Assembly: GCF_036850765.1 (NCBI RefSeq)
Contig: NC_089493.1
Coordinates: forward strand, 127,850,239 to 127,914,238
Source: Saccopteryx bilineata
Taxonomy: Eukaryota; Chordata; Mammalia; Chiroptera; Emballonuridae
Direction of reading: 5' to 3'
DNA length: 64,000 nucleotides
The notes below the pieces were generated by a model. It was given only the letters and a program-made list of their open reading frames with translations. It was not told where the DNA came from and did not search any database. Every line of letters starts with the position of its first letter. Within the stretch, counting starts at the first letter, position 1. Positions 1 through 10,740 of this stretch are shown here, piece by piece. A program made the translations under genes and the position numbers.

Positions 1-314
1 TTAATTATAACTTCACGCTGAGTCCTGGAGACGTCTCCATTATACCGTTTTTTTATTTACTGTTAGAGAACTGTGTTCTGTTCCTCTTTATGTCTCAGAA
101 CCTAAAACAAAGCCTGACACCCAGCCACTGCTGACAAAATATTCATGGATTTATTTACTAAAAGGAGTTGGGAGCTGTCGGAAGAGGGAGGGTGGGGGGC
201 ATCACACACATGGGATACGTGCCATGGGTTTTGGCCCCTTTCAGTTCTGCTGGCGTGTGGGAGGAGGAGCTGAGACAAGTTCCGTGGCAGTTAGAAAGTG
301 AACTGGCTGCCAAG
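1..314 (+). other. 5' flank and probable 5' UTR of TMEM202
   Basis: No repeat or exon of another gene is recognised here. The reading frame of exon 1 is open upstream from 168, so translation from 168 would add 49 codons. Known TMEM202 proteins begin at the Met placed at 315, and the extra residues have no recognised family match, so this stretch is treated as promoter and 5' UTR. No clear TATA box was seen near 315. Confidence 0.4.
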
Positions 315-395
315 ATGGAGAGGAGGGAACAATTAGTCTTGACCTTCTACAGTCCTGAGGTTCCCAAACTTAAGGATAACCGGAAATACCAAAGG
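315..395 (+). CDS. TMEM202: TMEM202 coding exon 1
   Basis: Encodes residues 1-27, from ATG at 315 to the Arg codon ending at 395. The donor GTGAGG follows at 396, phase 0. The start is chosen because the MERRE N terminus is conserved in TMEM202. Confidence 0.92.
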
Positions 396-3300
396 GTGAG
401 GAGGTACCTAACTGCAGGTCAGATGGGAGGAACAGGACTTATTCAAAGATGGACCTAGACAGCATGTCCCAAAGACAGAAAAGATCAACCCCTTTTTTTT
501 AATAGAAGGGATAAGGATAGCTACCCACAAATCAAACCCACTTGGGGATAATCAAGGTAAAGAAGAGTAGGTGACCCTGGGGGTCAAGGGTTATCCTTTT
601 GGGTAGGCAATATTTCCCTCATCCTTGTAGCCTACCCTCCCCACCAACAAACATCCGAGTTCCTCAATGCCACCCCAGAGGCGGCACCAGCATGTGGATC
701 AGACACACACCTACATCCGAATGTTCTGTGGCAGCCTCTGTGGTTTTAGCCTCCTGATGCTAATCTGCTTGTCCCCGCTGAACTGGGTGCAGTTCCTGGT
801 GATCAAGAATGGACTTGAGCTCTACGCGGGACTTTGGATCACATGCCACCATGAGCTGTGCTGGAGCCAGGCACCCAAGCTGCCCTGTGAGTGCCACTGC
901 GTTCAGTGCCGCGGGCCCTACAGTTTCAGAGCTCTCTGCCACACTGGCCTTCATCTGAGATCCTTGGGCTCTCATGTCTTCAAGTCCAGGGTGGATCTCA
1001 CCAGACTGTGAATATAGCCATCCTTCTCTGTGGTGTACCCTCTCTCCCTCCTATTGCGGGGTATTTCCTCTCTCAAATAATAAGCTGCTATTCTACTCTC
1101 TGGGAAGAATGCTTTTATCATGTACAAGCTGTTACCATGAAGCAAGGTAATTGGTATTCTAAGGCTGCTTGTACAAACAGAAGCGATTGACTCGCTGGGA
1201 GATGAAGCCAACCCAGCCTCTCAAACTCTGTCAGACTTGACTTTCAAGGTCAATTTCTGCAGTGGAAGAGAGCTTCCATGCATGTCAGATATGTAGTCTA
1301 ACAAATGCCAGCTGTTTAGAGCAAAGGATGTCAAATTTCTGTGAATTTAAGTAAATTTGAAAATGCAGAATTGTCAATTGCGATAAACCCAAGAACACCA
1401 GCAAGGATCTTATGGAATTTTCAAATGATTTAGACTTGTGTGTGTGTGTGTGCACGCGTGTGTGTGATAGAGACAGAGAGAGACAAAGAGAGGGAAAGAT
1501 AGAGAGAGACAGACAGGAAGGGAGAGAGATGAGAAGCATCAATTCTTTGTTGTTCATTGATTGCTTTCTCACATGTGCCCTGACCGGGGGAGGGGGGGCT
1601 ACAGCAGACTGAGTGACCCCTTGCTCAAGCCAGCGACCTTGGGCTCAAGCTGGTGAGCCTTGCTCAAACTAGATGAGCCCGTACTCAAGCCAGCGACCTA
1701 GGGATTTCGAAACTGGGTCCTCTGTGTCCCAGTCCGACGCTCTATCCACTGTGCCACCATCTGGTCAGGCTGATTTAGACTTCTTCATCTTCAAGTTGAA
1801 AGTAGCATTCCTCTCTTCCCCGGGTATTAGCTCTGTTGCCTTCAGAAACTGGGAGGCTTGCCTTGCTGTTCCTGCAACCTAAGTCTGTATCACAGTGTAT
1901 CATTAAGGAAAGCTTCAGAAATGTTTAGAAGCAGGTGACCCACGTGGATGTTCCTTGTATCTAGGGTGCTCCTCTCTCCCTGAACAAAAGCTTCTTAGTA
2001 TAATATACAAGTAGGGCCTTTTGTAACCTAGGTTTTAAGATTTTTGAAACTTTGATGGGTAAATTTTTGTAAAAACTGTCATTTAAAAGCTGAAATGGGT
2101 TTTGGTCTTAACATGAGATTAAGATTTAAGTTCAGGTTTGGAACCTTTATTTTGTTTTGTTAAAATGAATTAAAAAAAACAATGCAGCTGTTTTAAACTC
2201 TGAATCTAAGTATTTAGTTTAATTAGGTGATTTATTGTGGGTGAATATGACTAGTAGACTTGGTTCCTTTGAGTGGTTAGATTGTTCTATGCAGAAATCT
2301 TTCATTGTTCCTTTGGAGTTGTGAGTGGTTTTAGTTGCATGGTTTTCTGGAGGTAAGGAGCTGAGACAGAGAAAACTGTAAGAAGAACAGGAAGGCACAG
2401 ACTTCCCCTCATGCTGCATGAAAGGTGAGACTATAACACATCTTACGCAGGAATTGGACCGGATATCTTATACAGTGTGCTTTTGTGGATTTTCTTTTTT
2501 TTTGTATTTTTCTGAAGTGAGAAGCAGGAAGGCAGAGAGACAGACTCCCACATGCGCCAACACGAATCCACCCAGCATGCCCACCAGGGGATGCTGTTCC
2601 ACCCATTTGGGGCATTGCTCCACCCATCTGAAGCAATGGGAGCCATTCTAGTGCCAGAGGTGGAGGTCATGGAGCCATCCTCAGTGCCCAGGCTCAGCAC
2701 CAGGCCAACTTTGCCCCAATGGAGCCTTGGCTGTGGGAGGAGAAGAGAGATAGAGAGAAAGGAGAGGGGGAAGGGTGGAGAAGCAGATGGGCACTTCTCC
2801 TGTGTGCCCTGGCCGGGAAGCAAACCTGGGACTTCCATACACTGGGCCGATGCTCTACCACTGAGCCAACCGGCCAGGACCTGTGCTTTTGTGTTTTAAC
2901 TTTCAGAACCAATTTTAATTAGCAGAAGCTAAAGAATAAATTTAATTATAAAGATTAAAAAGAATCTAGTAGATACCCAAAGGTAGGAAGTTTGCTGGAC
3001 TTTAGGGGATTTCAGAGGAGAGTGGGACCAAGCCTACCAGTCACTTTGTGTCCCTAGAGTTGCTTTGTCACTCATCTTTGTTTATGCTTTATTTTATCTC
3101 TACAGCTCAATTTTTTGTGTTTATTGGTGTCCATGTGCCCAAAAAGTGATTTCCCAGCATAGCTTTATACATTCTTGGTTCAAGCAAGCAAAAGGGGAAA
3201 TTAGCATTGGGTCAGTCCTAAATCCACCTTTCCAAGCATAATAGCCAAATTGGACCAACATGGGTCAGATTTCTTTACTTGGTCCAATTAGCTATAACCA

Positions 3301-6300
3301 GGAAGCACTAAGTAAGGGTTGCAGGCTATAGACAAAGGCTGTAGGGCCTATGGAAGATTGTGGGCTAAATACTACAAAGATTCCTACCACTGAGCTTCCT
3401 GCAAATCAGTCTGGGCTGGTAGGTCTGACTGGGTACATATAACTGCTACTTCTGAATGAAACAGTGTTCAGAAAATGTGCTGCTCTTGGGTTATTATATT
3501 TTCATGTGGCTGACTTGCAGAGCAACTCACCTGTGTGACTAGGGGTGCAGCTCCGCTTAACGGACATAACTATTACTGATGGTGTTAGTAAGTGGTAAGT
3601 TCTAGAAAACAAAATAAAACTTTAGTGGCAGATCTTAGACTGAGGTAATCTTGGTGCATAATTTTGTGTCTTGGGGCTACTTGGAGGCTGGATTGGGATT
3701 CTTAGGCATTGACATGCTCAGAGAACTTTCAGTGGGGCAGATGAGTCCCCCCCCCCCCATTCTTTTCTTTCCTTCCTTCCTTCTTTCCTTCCTTCTTTCC
3801 TTCCTTCCTTCCTTCCTTCCTTCCTTCCTTCCTTCCTTCCTTCCTTCCTTCCTTCCTTTTTAAAATTTTTTTACAGTTTTATAACTTTTTTCACAATCAG
3901 CAGTTAGTTCTCATTCACATGAACTAACTGTTTGGAGATTTTTAAAAATGGTGACAGGTATGTAGGCAACCAACATATAAAGCTTGTTTGATGAATCTTC
4001 ATCTTCATTACATTTCCGGACAACTGTACCTGGATATGGTATGGGACATTCCTTATTCCTGTTGCCAGATAGCTTTGTTGAGGCTGGTGTCAGCGTGCAC
4101 ATCTGGAGTTTCTATTTCCTTTGTGGCAAATTTCCAGGTCTCTCTGAGTACCTGAGGGGTATGCTTCTTGAAACTCACTCCAGGGATGTACTTGTGAATG
4201 TTGATGGTGTGTTCTCTGGTTCTCTGGTCATGATCTCATCAATGGCAGAATAACCCCTTCTTCTTCTAGCCACCTTTTTTTTTTTTTTTTGTATTTTTCT
4301 GAAGCTGGAAATGGGGAGAGACAGTCAGACAGACTCCCGCATGCGCCCGACCGGGATCCACCCGGCACGCCCACCAGGGGGCGATGCTCTGCCCCTCCGG
4401 GGCGTCGCTCTGTTGCGACCAGAGCCACTCTAGCGCCTGGGGCAGAGGCCAAGGAGCCATCCCCAGCGCCCGGTCCATCTTTGCTCCAATGGAGCCTCGG
4501 CTGCAGGAGGGGAAGAGAGAGACAGAGAGGAAGGAGAGGGGGAGGGGCGGAGAAGTAGATGGGCGCCTCTCCTGTGTGCCCTGGCTGGGAATTGAACCCA
4601 GGACTTCTGCATGCCAGGCCGATGCTCTACCACTGAGCCAACCGGCCAGGGCCTAGCCACCTTTCTTTATAGGAGCCGGCCTGTGGGGCCCAGGTTGGAA
4701 AAGCTAGCCTCTGCTTCTTAAAACATTGTGGGGAAATCAAGAAAGATCTGTTCCACATCAAAAAATGAGGTTTAGCATGCTCCCTGCCATTCTCTCTTAC
4801 CAACATCCTCTTTGCAGTGACAGAGCCAAAGAGAGCAGAGACCCGGGGCTACTAGAAGGGGACAGGAGTGTATGGAACTTGGGTAACAGCTTTGGAGTAA
4901 AAGAACTTCTCCTTGAACAAACAAACGTGAGATAGCACCTTGAGGGGATTTCAGAAAAAAAATGGGAGATATTATGGAGGTGTTAACTCCCTGTACTCCA
5001 GTAAATTGAGGGCATGGAATTATTACAATATAGGAGTTAAAGTAACTATGACTTCATTTTGTAGTCACAGCCTAACAAGGCCTATACATGTCAGATACAT
5101 TCAACAGAGAAAAAAAAGAAATGAACTCCACCAATGGTTTAATCATTAAATCAGTATAACATACTGTTTTATAGCTAATAAAAATGATGTTTACAATGTG
5201 ATCTGGAAAAACTGTTACCAATAGTCTTAAGGGAAAAATTACATGATATTGAGTAATATATCTACTATGCACAGAAGATAGAAAAACACTAGAAAAAAAT
5301 ATTTACAATGGTTGCCTCTGGGTAGTGGGATAGTGGCTGATGTTCCTCCTCCTTCTTGGTACTTCTAGTTTTTCCAATTTTTTTCTTTTTTATTTATTGA
5401 TTTTTTTTTTAAGAGAGAGAGAGAGAAATGGGGAGGGGGAGGAGTGGGAAGCATCAACTCATAGTAGTTGCTTCTCATATGTGCCTTGACCAGGCAAGTC
5501 CAATTTTCTGAATGGGCAACCTCAGTGTTCCAGGTCAACACTTTATCCACTGTGCCACCACAGGTCAGGCATAAATGTTTTTTGTTTGTTTGTTTGTTTG
5601 TTTTATTTTGAAGTGAGAAGCAGGGAGGCAGAGAGACAGACTCCCGCATGTGTCTGACAGGAATCCACCCAGCAAGCCCACTAGGGGGTGATGCTCTGCC
5701 CATCTGGGGCATTGCTCCATTGAGGCCAGAGCCATTCTAGCACCTGAGGCAGAGGCCATGGAGCCATCCTCAGTGCCCGAGCCAACTTTGCTCCAATGGA
5801 GCCTTGGCCACAGGAGGAGAAGAGAGAGAGAGAAAACAGAGAGGGAAGGGTAGAGAAACAGATGGGTGCTTCTCCTGTGTGCCCTGGCCAGGAATCAAAC
5901 CCGGGACTTCCACGCGCTGGGCCAATGCTCAACTGCTGAGCCAACCGGCCAGGGCCAAATGTATTTTTTTTTAAGATTTTCTTTTTCTTTTCCTTTTTTT
6001 TTTTTTTTTTTTTTTTTGTATTTTTCCAAAGCTGGAAACGGGGAGGCAGTCAGACAGACTCCCGCATGCGCCCGACTGGGATCCACCCGGCATGCCCACC
6101 AAGGGGGCGATGCTCTGCCCATCTTGGGGCATCGCTCTGCCACAATCAGAGCTATTCTAGCGCCTGAGGCAGAGGCCACATAGCCATCCTCAGTGCCCAG
6201 GCAAACTTTGCTCCAGTGAAGCCTTGGCTGTGGGAGGGGAAGAGAGAGACAGAGAGGAAGGAGAGGGGGAGGGGTGGAGAAGCAGATGGGCGCTTCTCCT

Positions 6301-8205
6301 GTGTGCCCTGGCCAGGAATCGAACCTGGGATTCCTGCACGCCAGGCCGACGCTCTACCACTGAGCCAACCGGCCAGGGCTTAAGATTTTCTTTACTGATT
6401 TTAGAGAGAGAGAGAAAAGGGGGAGGAGCAGGAAGCATCAACTCAGTAGTTGCTTCTTGTATGTGCCTTGACCAGGCAAGCCCAGGGTTTTGAACTGGTG
6501 ACCTCAGTATTCCAGGTCTACACATCTGCTGTGTAACCACCGGTCAGGCAGTTTTTTCAATCTTTATATTGAACATGTATTACTTTTAGCGTTAGAATTA
6601 TAAAAAAGAAAACGTTTAATCTGTGTTGAGATGTTCAAATCATACCTCCTATTAGCTAATGTATATATAAGTTAATGGGTTAACATAACCAGAACAATTT
6701 GTATATTATCTTCAGTTTTGCAGTAAAGGCTTTGCAGTAAAGAAATTACAAGTATCAATGAATAGCTGAGAAAGAAGACCTTTATTAGTTCTCTGGATGC
6801 CAAACAGCAAGCTCAGCTTCATCTCCTTAGTACTTACTCCCTTCTCAAAGACTCTATCTGGGTTTTTTGAGAGAGGTTCCTGACTGGACTAACCACACCT
6901 TTCTCTTCTCCTCCTTGGCAGATTACCTCCACTATTCCAGGGCCTTCTTCCTCATCTCTGTCCTCACCATACTCATTGGTCTTGGCTGGCTCTTAAGCTC
7001 TTGCCTCCCTAGAAGAGGACGCACGACCACCAACTTGGATCTGAAAGTGTCCATGCTCAACTTCCTCTCAGGTACAAACAGGGCAAGGCAATGTCAGGGT
7101 AAACTTGCCAAAGGAAAAAAATTTTCTCTATGGGGCTTCCATTTTCTTTTTCTTGTCCCTTTTCTCTCTTCAATATTGCATCAAGTTGCTAGCTACCAAC
7201 CCTGTCTTATTGTATAAAACACACTTTAGGTGACTTGTGCCAGGGGAGAGGTAGAAGCTCCCCCTTTCTCTCCCATCTTGGTCAATTCCCCAAATTTTTA
7301 TTCTGCCATACCTGTGGCATCTAGAAGGAGAAGAAGAGTTGGGGGTGGCAATCAAGGCAGACTGTAGACACTGATGGGTTGTGACATCTTTTCTTCCGGT
7401 CCTAGCCATCTGCTTGCTCCTCTGCCTCATGCTATTTCTGGCACAGGTTCACTGGCACACCAGGGATGTCATGGAGTCGGATCTCCTGTGGGCCTATTAT
7501 CTCAATTGGTGGAGTGACTTCTTACTCGTGTTTGCTGGTGAGTTGGTCCCCAGCCTTCTCCTAGAAGGATGGAAGGTGAAACCACTTCTTGAAAGGGAGG
7601 GAGAATCAAGGAGAAATAAAAGCACTGACTGTTCCTAGCTAGAACATTTATATATTGAGAGGCAGTATAGCACAAAACTGAAGACTTAGAATTAGTCGTT
7701 TGTTCTACCACTGACTGAGCCATAGACAGGTTGCATGACTTGCCTAAGACCACAGAGAAAGTAATGGGACCATGTTTTAGATCCAGGAGGTTCAAGCTCT
7801 GTCCTAACCATGTGAGAAATATGATAATGGGATGGGAGCACAGGGGGGTAGAGTAACTGTAGGGGGAAAGGCGGCTTAGCTTCACTGAATAGAGGCCTTT
7901 GGAACTGAATATTTAAAGGAAGAGAAAGAATTTTTTTAAAGGCAAAAACCAAGTGTCTATTGAAACTTACCTCAAATTCTTCTCTTCCCCTAGGTATCAT
8001 CTCCTTCCTCAACTACCTAACTTTCAGATCTTGTCCCCTTGATCAAAATGTCACTGTGATTCCCATAAAAAAGTCACGGCTGGGGATTGGTCCAGTGACT
8101 GCTCCATCACCTGCTGAAGACGAAGGGTTGAGGTCTGAGAGAGTGTCTCCAAGTGATGGGGAGGAAACAGGACCAAGAGCAGAACTACCAGACGCAGAGA
8201 TGTGA
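315..8205 (+). CDS. TMEM202: TMEM202, transmembrane protein 202 (five coding exons)
   Basis: Joined exons 315-395, 631-886, 6922-7071, 7406-7537 and 7994-8205 give 276 codons plus TGA, against 273 residues in human. All splice sites are GT/AG and the phases agree; split codons restore Tyr113, Ala163 and Gly207. The protein starts [18 protein letters not shown], as in known TMEM202. Four hydrophobic segments are visible, near residues 60-84, 118-138, 163-178 and 196-216. The first extracellular loop holds GLW at 94-96 followed by Cys99 and Cys104, the pattern of the PMP22/EMP/claudin superfamily. The C-terminal tail is polar and probably cytosolic. It should be a four-pass membrane protein; its biochemical role is not established, and expression in other mammals is reported mainly in testis. 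No stop or frameshift was found. Identity is from recognition of the family without a database search. Confidence 0.95.
631..886 (+). CDS. TMEM202: TMEM202 coding exon 2
   Basis: The acceptor is a pyrimidine tract and TTGTAG ending at 630; the donor is GTGAGT at 887. Encodes residues 28-112 and the first base of Tyr113, including the first membrane segment and the GLW...C....C loop signature. Confidence 0.93.
1438..1770 (-). repeat. Type II SINE in TMEM202 intron 2
   Basis: The minus-strand head (GCCTGACCAGATGGTGGCAC) is at 1750-1770 and the A-rich tail side is at 1438. The tail has become a TG/AG-rich microsatellite (1438-1530). It is flanked by the 12-bp TSD TGATTTAGACTT at 1426-1437 and 1771-1782. 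Confidence 0.9.
2488..2881 (-). repeat. Type I (VES-like) SINE
   Basis: A complete minus-strand copy, with T-rich tail side at 2488-2510 and tRNA-like head ending in CCAACCGGCCAGG near 2879. The TSD TGTGCTTTTGTG lies at 2476-2487 and 2882-2893. Confidence 0.9.
3766..3861. repeat. (TTCC)n microsatellite
   Basis: Nearly pure TTCC units with a few TTTC interruptions, preceded by a run of C at 3747-3757. On the minus strand it is GGAA following the poly(A) end of the RPL31 pseudogene, so it probably grew from that tail. Confidence 0.95.
3866..4677 (-). pseudogene. RPL31P: RPL31 processed pseudogene, split by a SINE
   Basis: On the minus strand, pieces read like ribosomal protein L31: AINE-like and [15 protein letters not shown] residues near 4160-4250, then [19 protein letters not shown] and IFKNLQTV near 3930-4030, ending at a stop near 3910. 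The 3' UTR piece GTTATAAAACTG and an A-rich tail follow near 3866-3890. There are no introns, the start codon region (about 4670) is mutated from ATG, and a stop lies just after the KKGG-like N terminus. A type I SINE (4278-4652) separates the first codons (4653-4677) from the rest. It lies antisense within TMEM202 intron 2. The parent protein acts in the large ribosomal subunit; this copy cannot encode it. Confidence 0.85.
4278..4652 (-). repeat. Type I (VES-like) SINE inside the RPL31 pseudogene
   Basis: A full-length, well-preserved minus-strand copy with a long T run (4271-4290). The TSD CTAGCCACCTTT is at 4266-4277 and 4653-4664; it is pseudogene sequence, so the SINE is the younger insertion. 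Confidence 0.93.
5378..5570 (-). repeat. Type III SINE
   Basis: A minus-strand copy with an AG-rich body (5410-5450), a middle with CTTCTCATATGTGCCTTGAC, and a head ending CCACCACAGGTCAGGC at 5570. Confidence 0.85.
5578..5956 (-). repeat. Type I SINE
   Basis: A minus-strand copy starting in a (GTTT)n tail at 5580-5604 and ending in CCAACCGGCCAGGGCC at 5956. Its flanks share AAATGT (5573 and 5957), a short or decayed TSD. Confidence 0.85.
5985..6379 (-). repeat. Type I SINE inserted in the tail of a type III SINE
   Basis: A minus-strand copy with a run of over 20 T at 5994-6017. The TSD TTAAGATTTTCTTT precedes it (about 5970-5983) and follows it (6380-6393). The following sequence continues a type III SINE, so this copy landed in that SINE's T-rich tail. 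Confidence 0.88.
6380..6549 (-). repeat. Type III SINE, split by the preceding type I copy
   Basis: AG-rich body at 6403-6430, TTCTTGTATGTGCCTTGACC in the middle, and head ending ACCACCGGTCAGGC at 6548. Its original T-rich tail is at 5963-5984, left of the nested type I SINE. Confidence 0.85.
6922..7071 (+). CDS. TMEM202: TMEM202 coding exon 3
   Basis: The acceptor is CTCCTTGGCAG ending at 6921; the donor is GTACAA at 7072. Completes Tyr113, encodes residues 114-162 and the first base of Ala163. Includes the second membrane segment (about 118-138). Confidence 0.93.
7406..7537 (+). CDS. TMEM202: TMEM202 coding exon 4
   Basis: The acceptor is CCGGTCCTAG ending at 7405; the donor is GTGAGT at 7538. 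Completes Ala163, encodes 164-206 and the first base of Gly207. Holds the third membrane segment and the conserved stretch AQVHWHTRD. Confidence 0.93.
7994..8205 (+). CDS. TMEM202: TMEM202 coding exon 5 with stop
   Basis: The acceptor is TTCCCCTAG ending at 7993. Completes Gly207 and encodes 208-276, ending at TGA 8203-8205. The end of the fourth membrane segment is followed by [18 protein letters not shown], the conserved tail region, then an acidic, low-complexity C terminus. Confidence 0.93.
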
Positions 8206-8490
8206 TGATGACAGGAAAACTCAATTACTGCATGTCTTAAAAATGGGGGAGGAGCTAACTAAGTTGGAAATGATTGTGCAGATTCTTAAAAAACTTTCCG
8301 AATATCATGTCCATATTACTGAAGGAGACAGCATTAAAGCTGATGAAGTGTCCTTTGTGTGTGTTGCATCCAAAATATGTATGATAAAGAAAGTAATGAA
8401 CTCTCACTTAAGAGAGAAATTGTGTAAGAAAACATCAGTTTGTAGGGTCCTGAATGAAAGAAACTAGCAATAAATGCAGTGTGTGGACCG
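8206..8490 (+). promoter_or_regulatory. TMEM202: TMEM202 3' UTR with poly(A) signal
   Basis: No repeat was recognised between the stop codon and the AATAAA at 8469-8474. The signal, about 265 bases after the stop, is the first canonical one and the likely end of the transcript near 8490. Confidence 0.6.
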
Positions 8491-8926
8491 GAGATCTCTT
8501 TGGGCATCAGGGATATCATGGACCAAAGTGGTTTGTGTAGAAAAATGTCACCTAATTCTTTTTGAAAATTTCTTCATTATGCATGGCTGTGGGCACACTC
8601 GAAATGGAAGTCCTTGGACAACATTGTTGAGAGTGAATTGGAAATCATTACCAGAAATGGAATGAACACTGATAGAGATAATACCTATCACCCAAAGGTA
8701 TTGAGAGGCACCATGGGTGGGGTATAGATTCTGAAGAATCCATTAGGTCTTATTTCCTAGAAGAAATGGTAGTCTAAAACCTTTAGTATATTATGTGAAC
8801 TAATTGCTTCTCCTTAGGCTGGGAGTTACTTAAACTGACATCCACAAATTCTCTGAAATTGTATACAAAACTTGTGTTTGCACTCTTCTGTGAAGAGAGC
8901 CATAGCCTACAACAGATTCTTGACAA
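8491..8926. other. Intergenic, nothing recognised
   Basis: Unique-looking sequence downstream of TMEM202 with no open frame of family interest and no recognised repeat. Confidence 0.5.
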
Positions 8927-8940
8927 GCCTGTGACTCTCT

Positions 8941-9259
8941 CTCTCTCTCTCTCTTTTTGTGGCAAAGACAGAGAGAGTCAGGGAGAGGGACAGACAGACA
9001 GGAAGGGAGAGAGATGAGAAACATCAACTCTTTGTTGCAGCTCCTTAGTTGTTCATTGATTGATCTCTCGCATGTGCCTTGACAGGGATTGGAGGGCTAC
9101 AGCAGACTGAGTGACCCCTTGCTTGAGCCAGTGACCTTGGGCTCAAGCTGGTGAGCCTCTCTCAAACCAGATGAGCCTGTGCTCAAGGTCAGGGTCTCCA
9201 ACCTGGGTCCTCCACATCCCAGTCCGATGCTGTATCCACTGCGCCACCACCTGGTCAGG
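8941..9259 (-). repeat. Type II SINE
   Basis: A minus-strand copy with a CT-rich tail and head ending CCACCACCTGGTCAGGC. The TSD GCCTGTGACTCTCT is at 8927-8940 and about 9259-9272; it overlaps the head by GC. Confidence 0.9.
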
Positions 9260-9419
9260 CCTGTGACTCTCTTGATTCCTTAGGCATCAAATACGTTTCA
9301 CTGAGCTAAATGAGGCTAAAAGTCTTTCTTCAGCCTAAGTACATATGTTTTATATACCCTGGAAGATTTAAATAAGTGTGTGGGGGGGTGCTGGGAGGGG
9401 GTTCCAGCAATCACACAGA

Positions 9420-9750
9420 TTTTTTTTTTTTTTTTTTTACAGAGGCAGAGATAGACAGGGACAGACAGACAGGAATGGAGAGAGATGAGAAGCATCAATC
9501 ATTAGTTTCTAGTTGTGCGTTGTGACTTCTTAGTTGTTCATTGATTGCTTTCTCATATGTGCCTTGACCATGGACCTTCAGCAGACCGAGTAACCCCTTG
9601 CTGGAGCCAGCGACCTTGGGCCCAAGCCAGTGAGCTTTTTGCTCAAACCAGATGAGCCCGCGCTCAAGCTGGCAAACTAGGGGTCTCGAACCTGGATCCT
9701 TCTGCATCCCAGTCCGACGCTCTATCTACTGCGCCACCACCTGGTCAGGC
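9420..9750 (-). repeat. Type II SINE
   Basis: A minus-strand copy with an 18-base T run at 9421-9438 and head ending CACCTGGTCAGGC at 9750. The TSD CACACAGAT occurs at 9412-9420 and 9751-9759. Confidence 0.9.
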
Positions 9751-9759
9751 CACACAGAT

Positions 9760-10519
9760 CTTTTGATGGCTAAATATTCCTTTCAAACCCAGACCAGCTT
9801 CCATGCAGAAGACTCCTGACATTATTTTGTCCTTGACTCCTTTAGTGGCTGCCACTACTATGTTATCCACCGAGAACCACTCTTCTCCTTCCTGAGCCTG
9901 GCAGTGAAGTGGAGTACAGTGCCCAACTTTTCCCCTTGCTCTTCTTAAAGACAAGACCTCAGGTCTCTGTGGTTTAAATAGAGAATCACAAACAATCTTC
10001 ATAGAAAACAAAACAGAAATGGAGCAACTATGTCATTCTTATAATCCTGAGTCCTGATCAATAATTCCCCAAAATTTCCAGATGGTACCTGGAGTTCAAT
10101 AGGTTAATATTTCTGTTTTTATTTTTAAGGATAGGAGTTTCACAGCATATACATGTGGGCACCCACACTCAAAGACACATACATACGGAGATACACATAT
10201 GCATGCACCTTGTTGTGACTCTGCCTTAAGAAACCCTTTTCTTAATGGTGGCTCCTCCTCATAGCAGGTGATCTTGGGACAGAATGACGGTGGATCCTTA
10301 CTCCAAGTGGTTTCATTTCATAGGTACAAACAGCTGTGTAGTCAAGTCTAAAGCACCTACCTCCCATCACCACTCACAAATGAAGTACACCCTGAGTGTT
10401 GACTGACTGAGGACTCATTGGGTTCACAAGCTTTATTTATATTTCAGTGTGAATATTTTAATCATATGACTATATTGACAGGAAGCTGAGTGGTAATGAC
10501 TGTTCAGGGAATGAAAAAT
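9760..10519. other. Intergenic, nothing recognised
   Basis: No gene and no repeat recognised; includes a CA-rich stretch near 10145-10205. Confidence 0.5.
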
Positions 10520-10727
10520 TTTTTTTTAATTTTTTTTATTTATTTTTAGAGAGGAGAGAGAGGGAGAGAGAGAGAGAGAGGAGAGAGAGACAGAGAGAGA
10601 GAAGGGGGGAGGAGCTGGAAGCGTCAACTCCCATATGTGCCTTGACCAGGTAAGCCCAGGGTTTCAAACCAGCGACCTCAGCATTTCCAGGTTGACACTT
10701 TATCCACTGCGCCACCACAGGTCAGGC
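10520..10727 (-). repeat. Type III SINE
   Basis: A minus-strand copy with a long GA-rich body (10550-10605) and head ending CCACCACAGGTCAGGC. CAGGGAATGAAAA occurs on both sides, at 10505-10517 and 10728-10740. Confidence 0.92.
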
Positions 10728-10740
10728 CAGGGAATGAAAA

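Larger units (their letters stand above)
887..6921 (+). other. TMEM202: TMEM202 intron 2, repeat-rich
   Basis: A 6-kb intron, much longer than the other three (396-630, 7072-7405, 7538-7993). It holds one type II SINE, four type I SINEs, two type III SINEs, an RPL31 processed pseudogene and a tetranucleotide repeat, all listed separately. The stretches 887-1425, 1783-2475, 2894-3765, 4678-5377 and 6550-6921 show no gene or recognisable repeat. Confidence 0.85.

Noticed and set aside
168..314. Upstream in-frame extension of TMEM202 from 168
   Set aside because: It would add 49 residues unlike known TMEM202 N termini; the conserved MERRE start is at 315.
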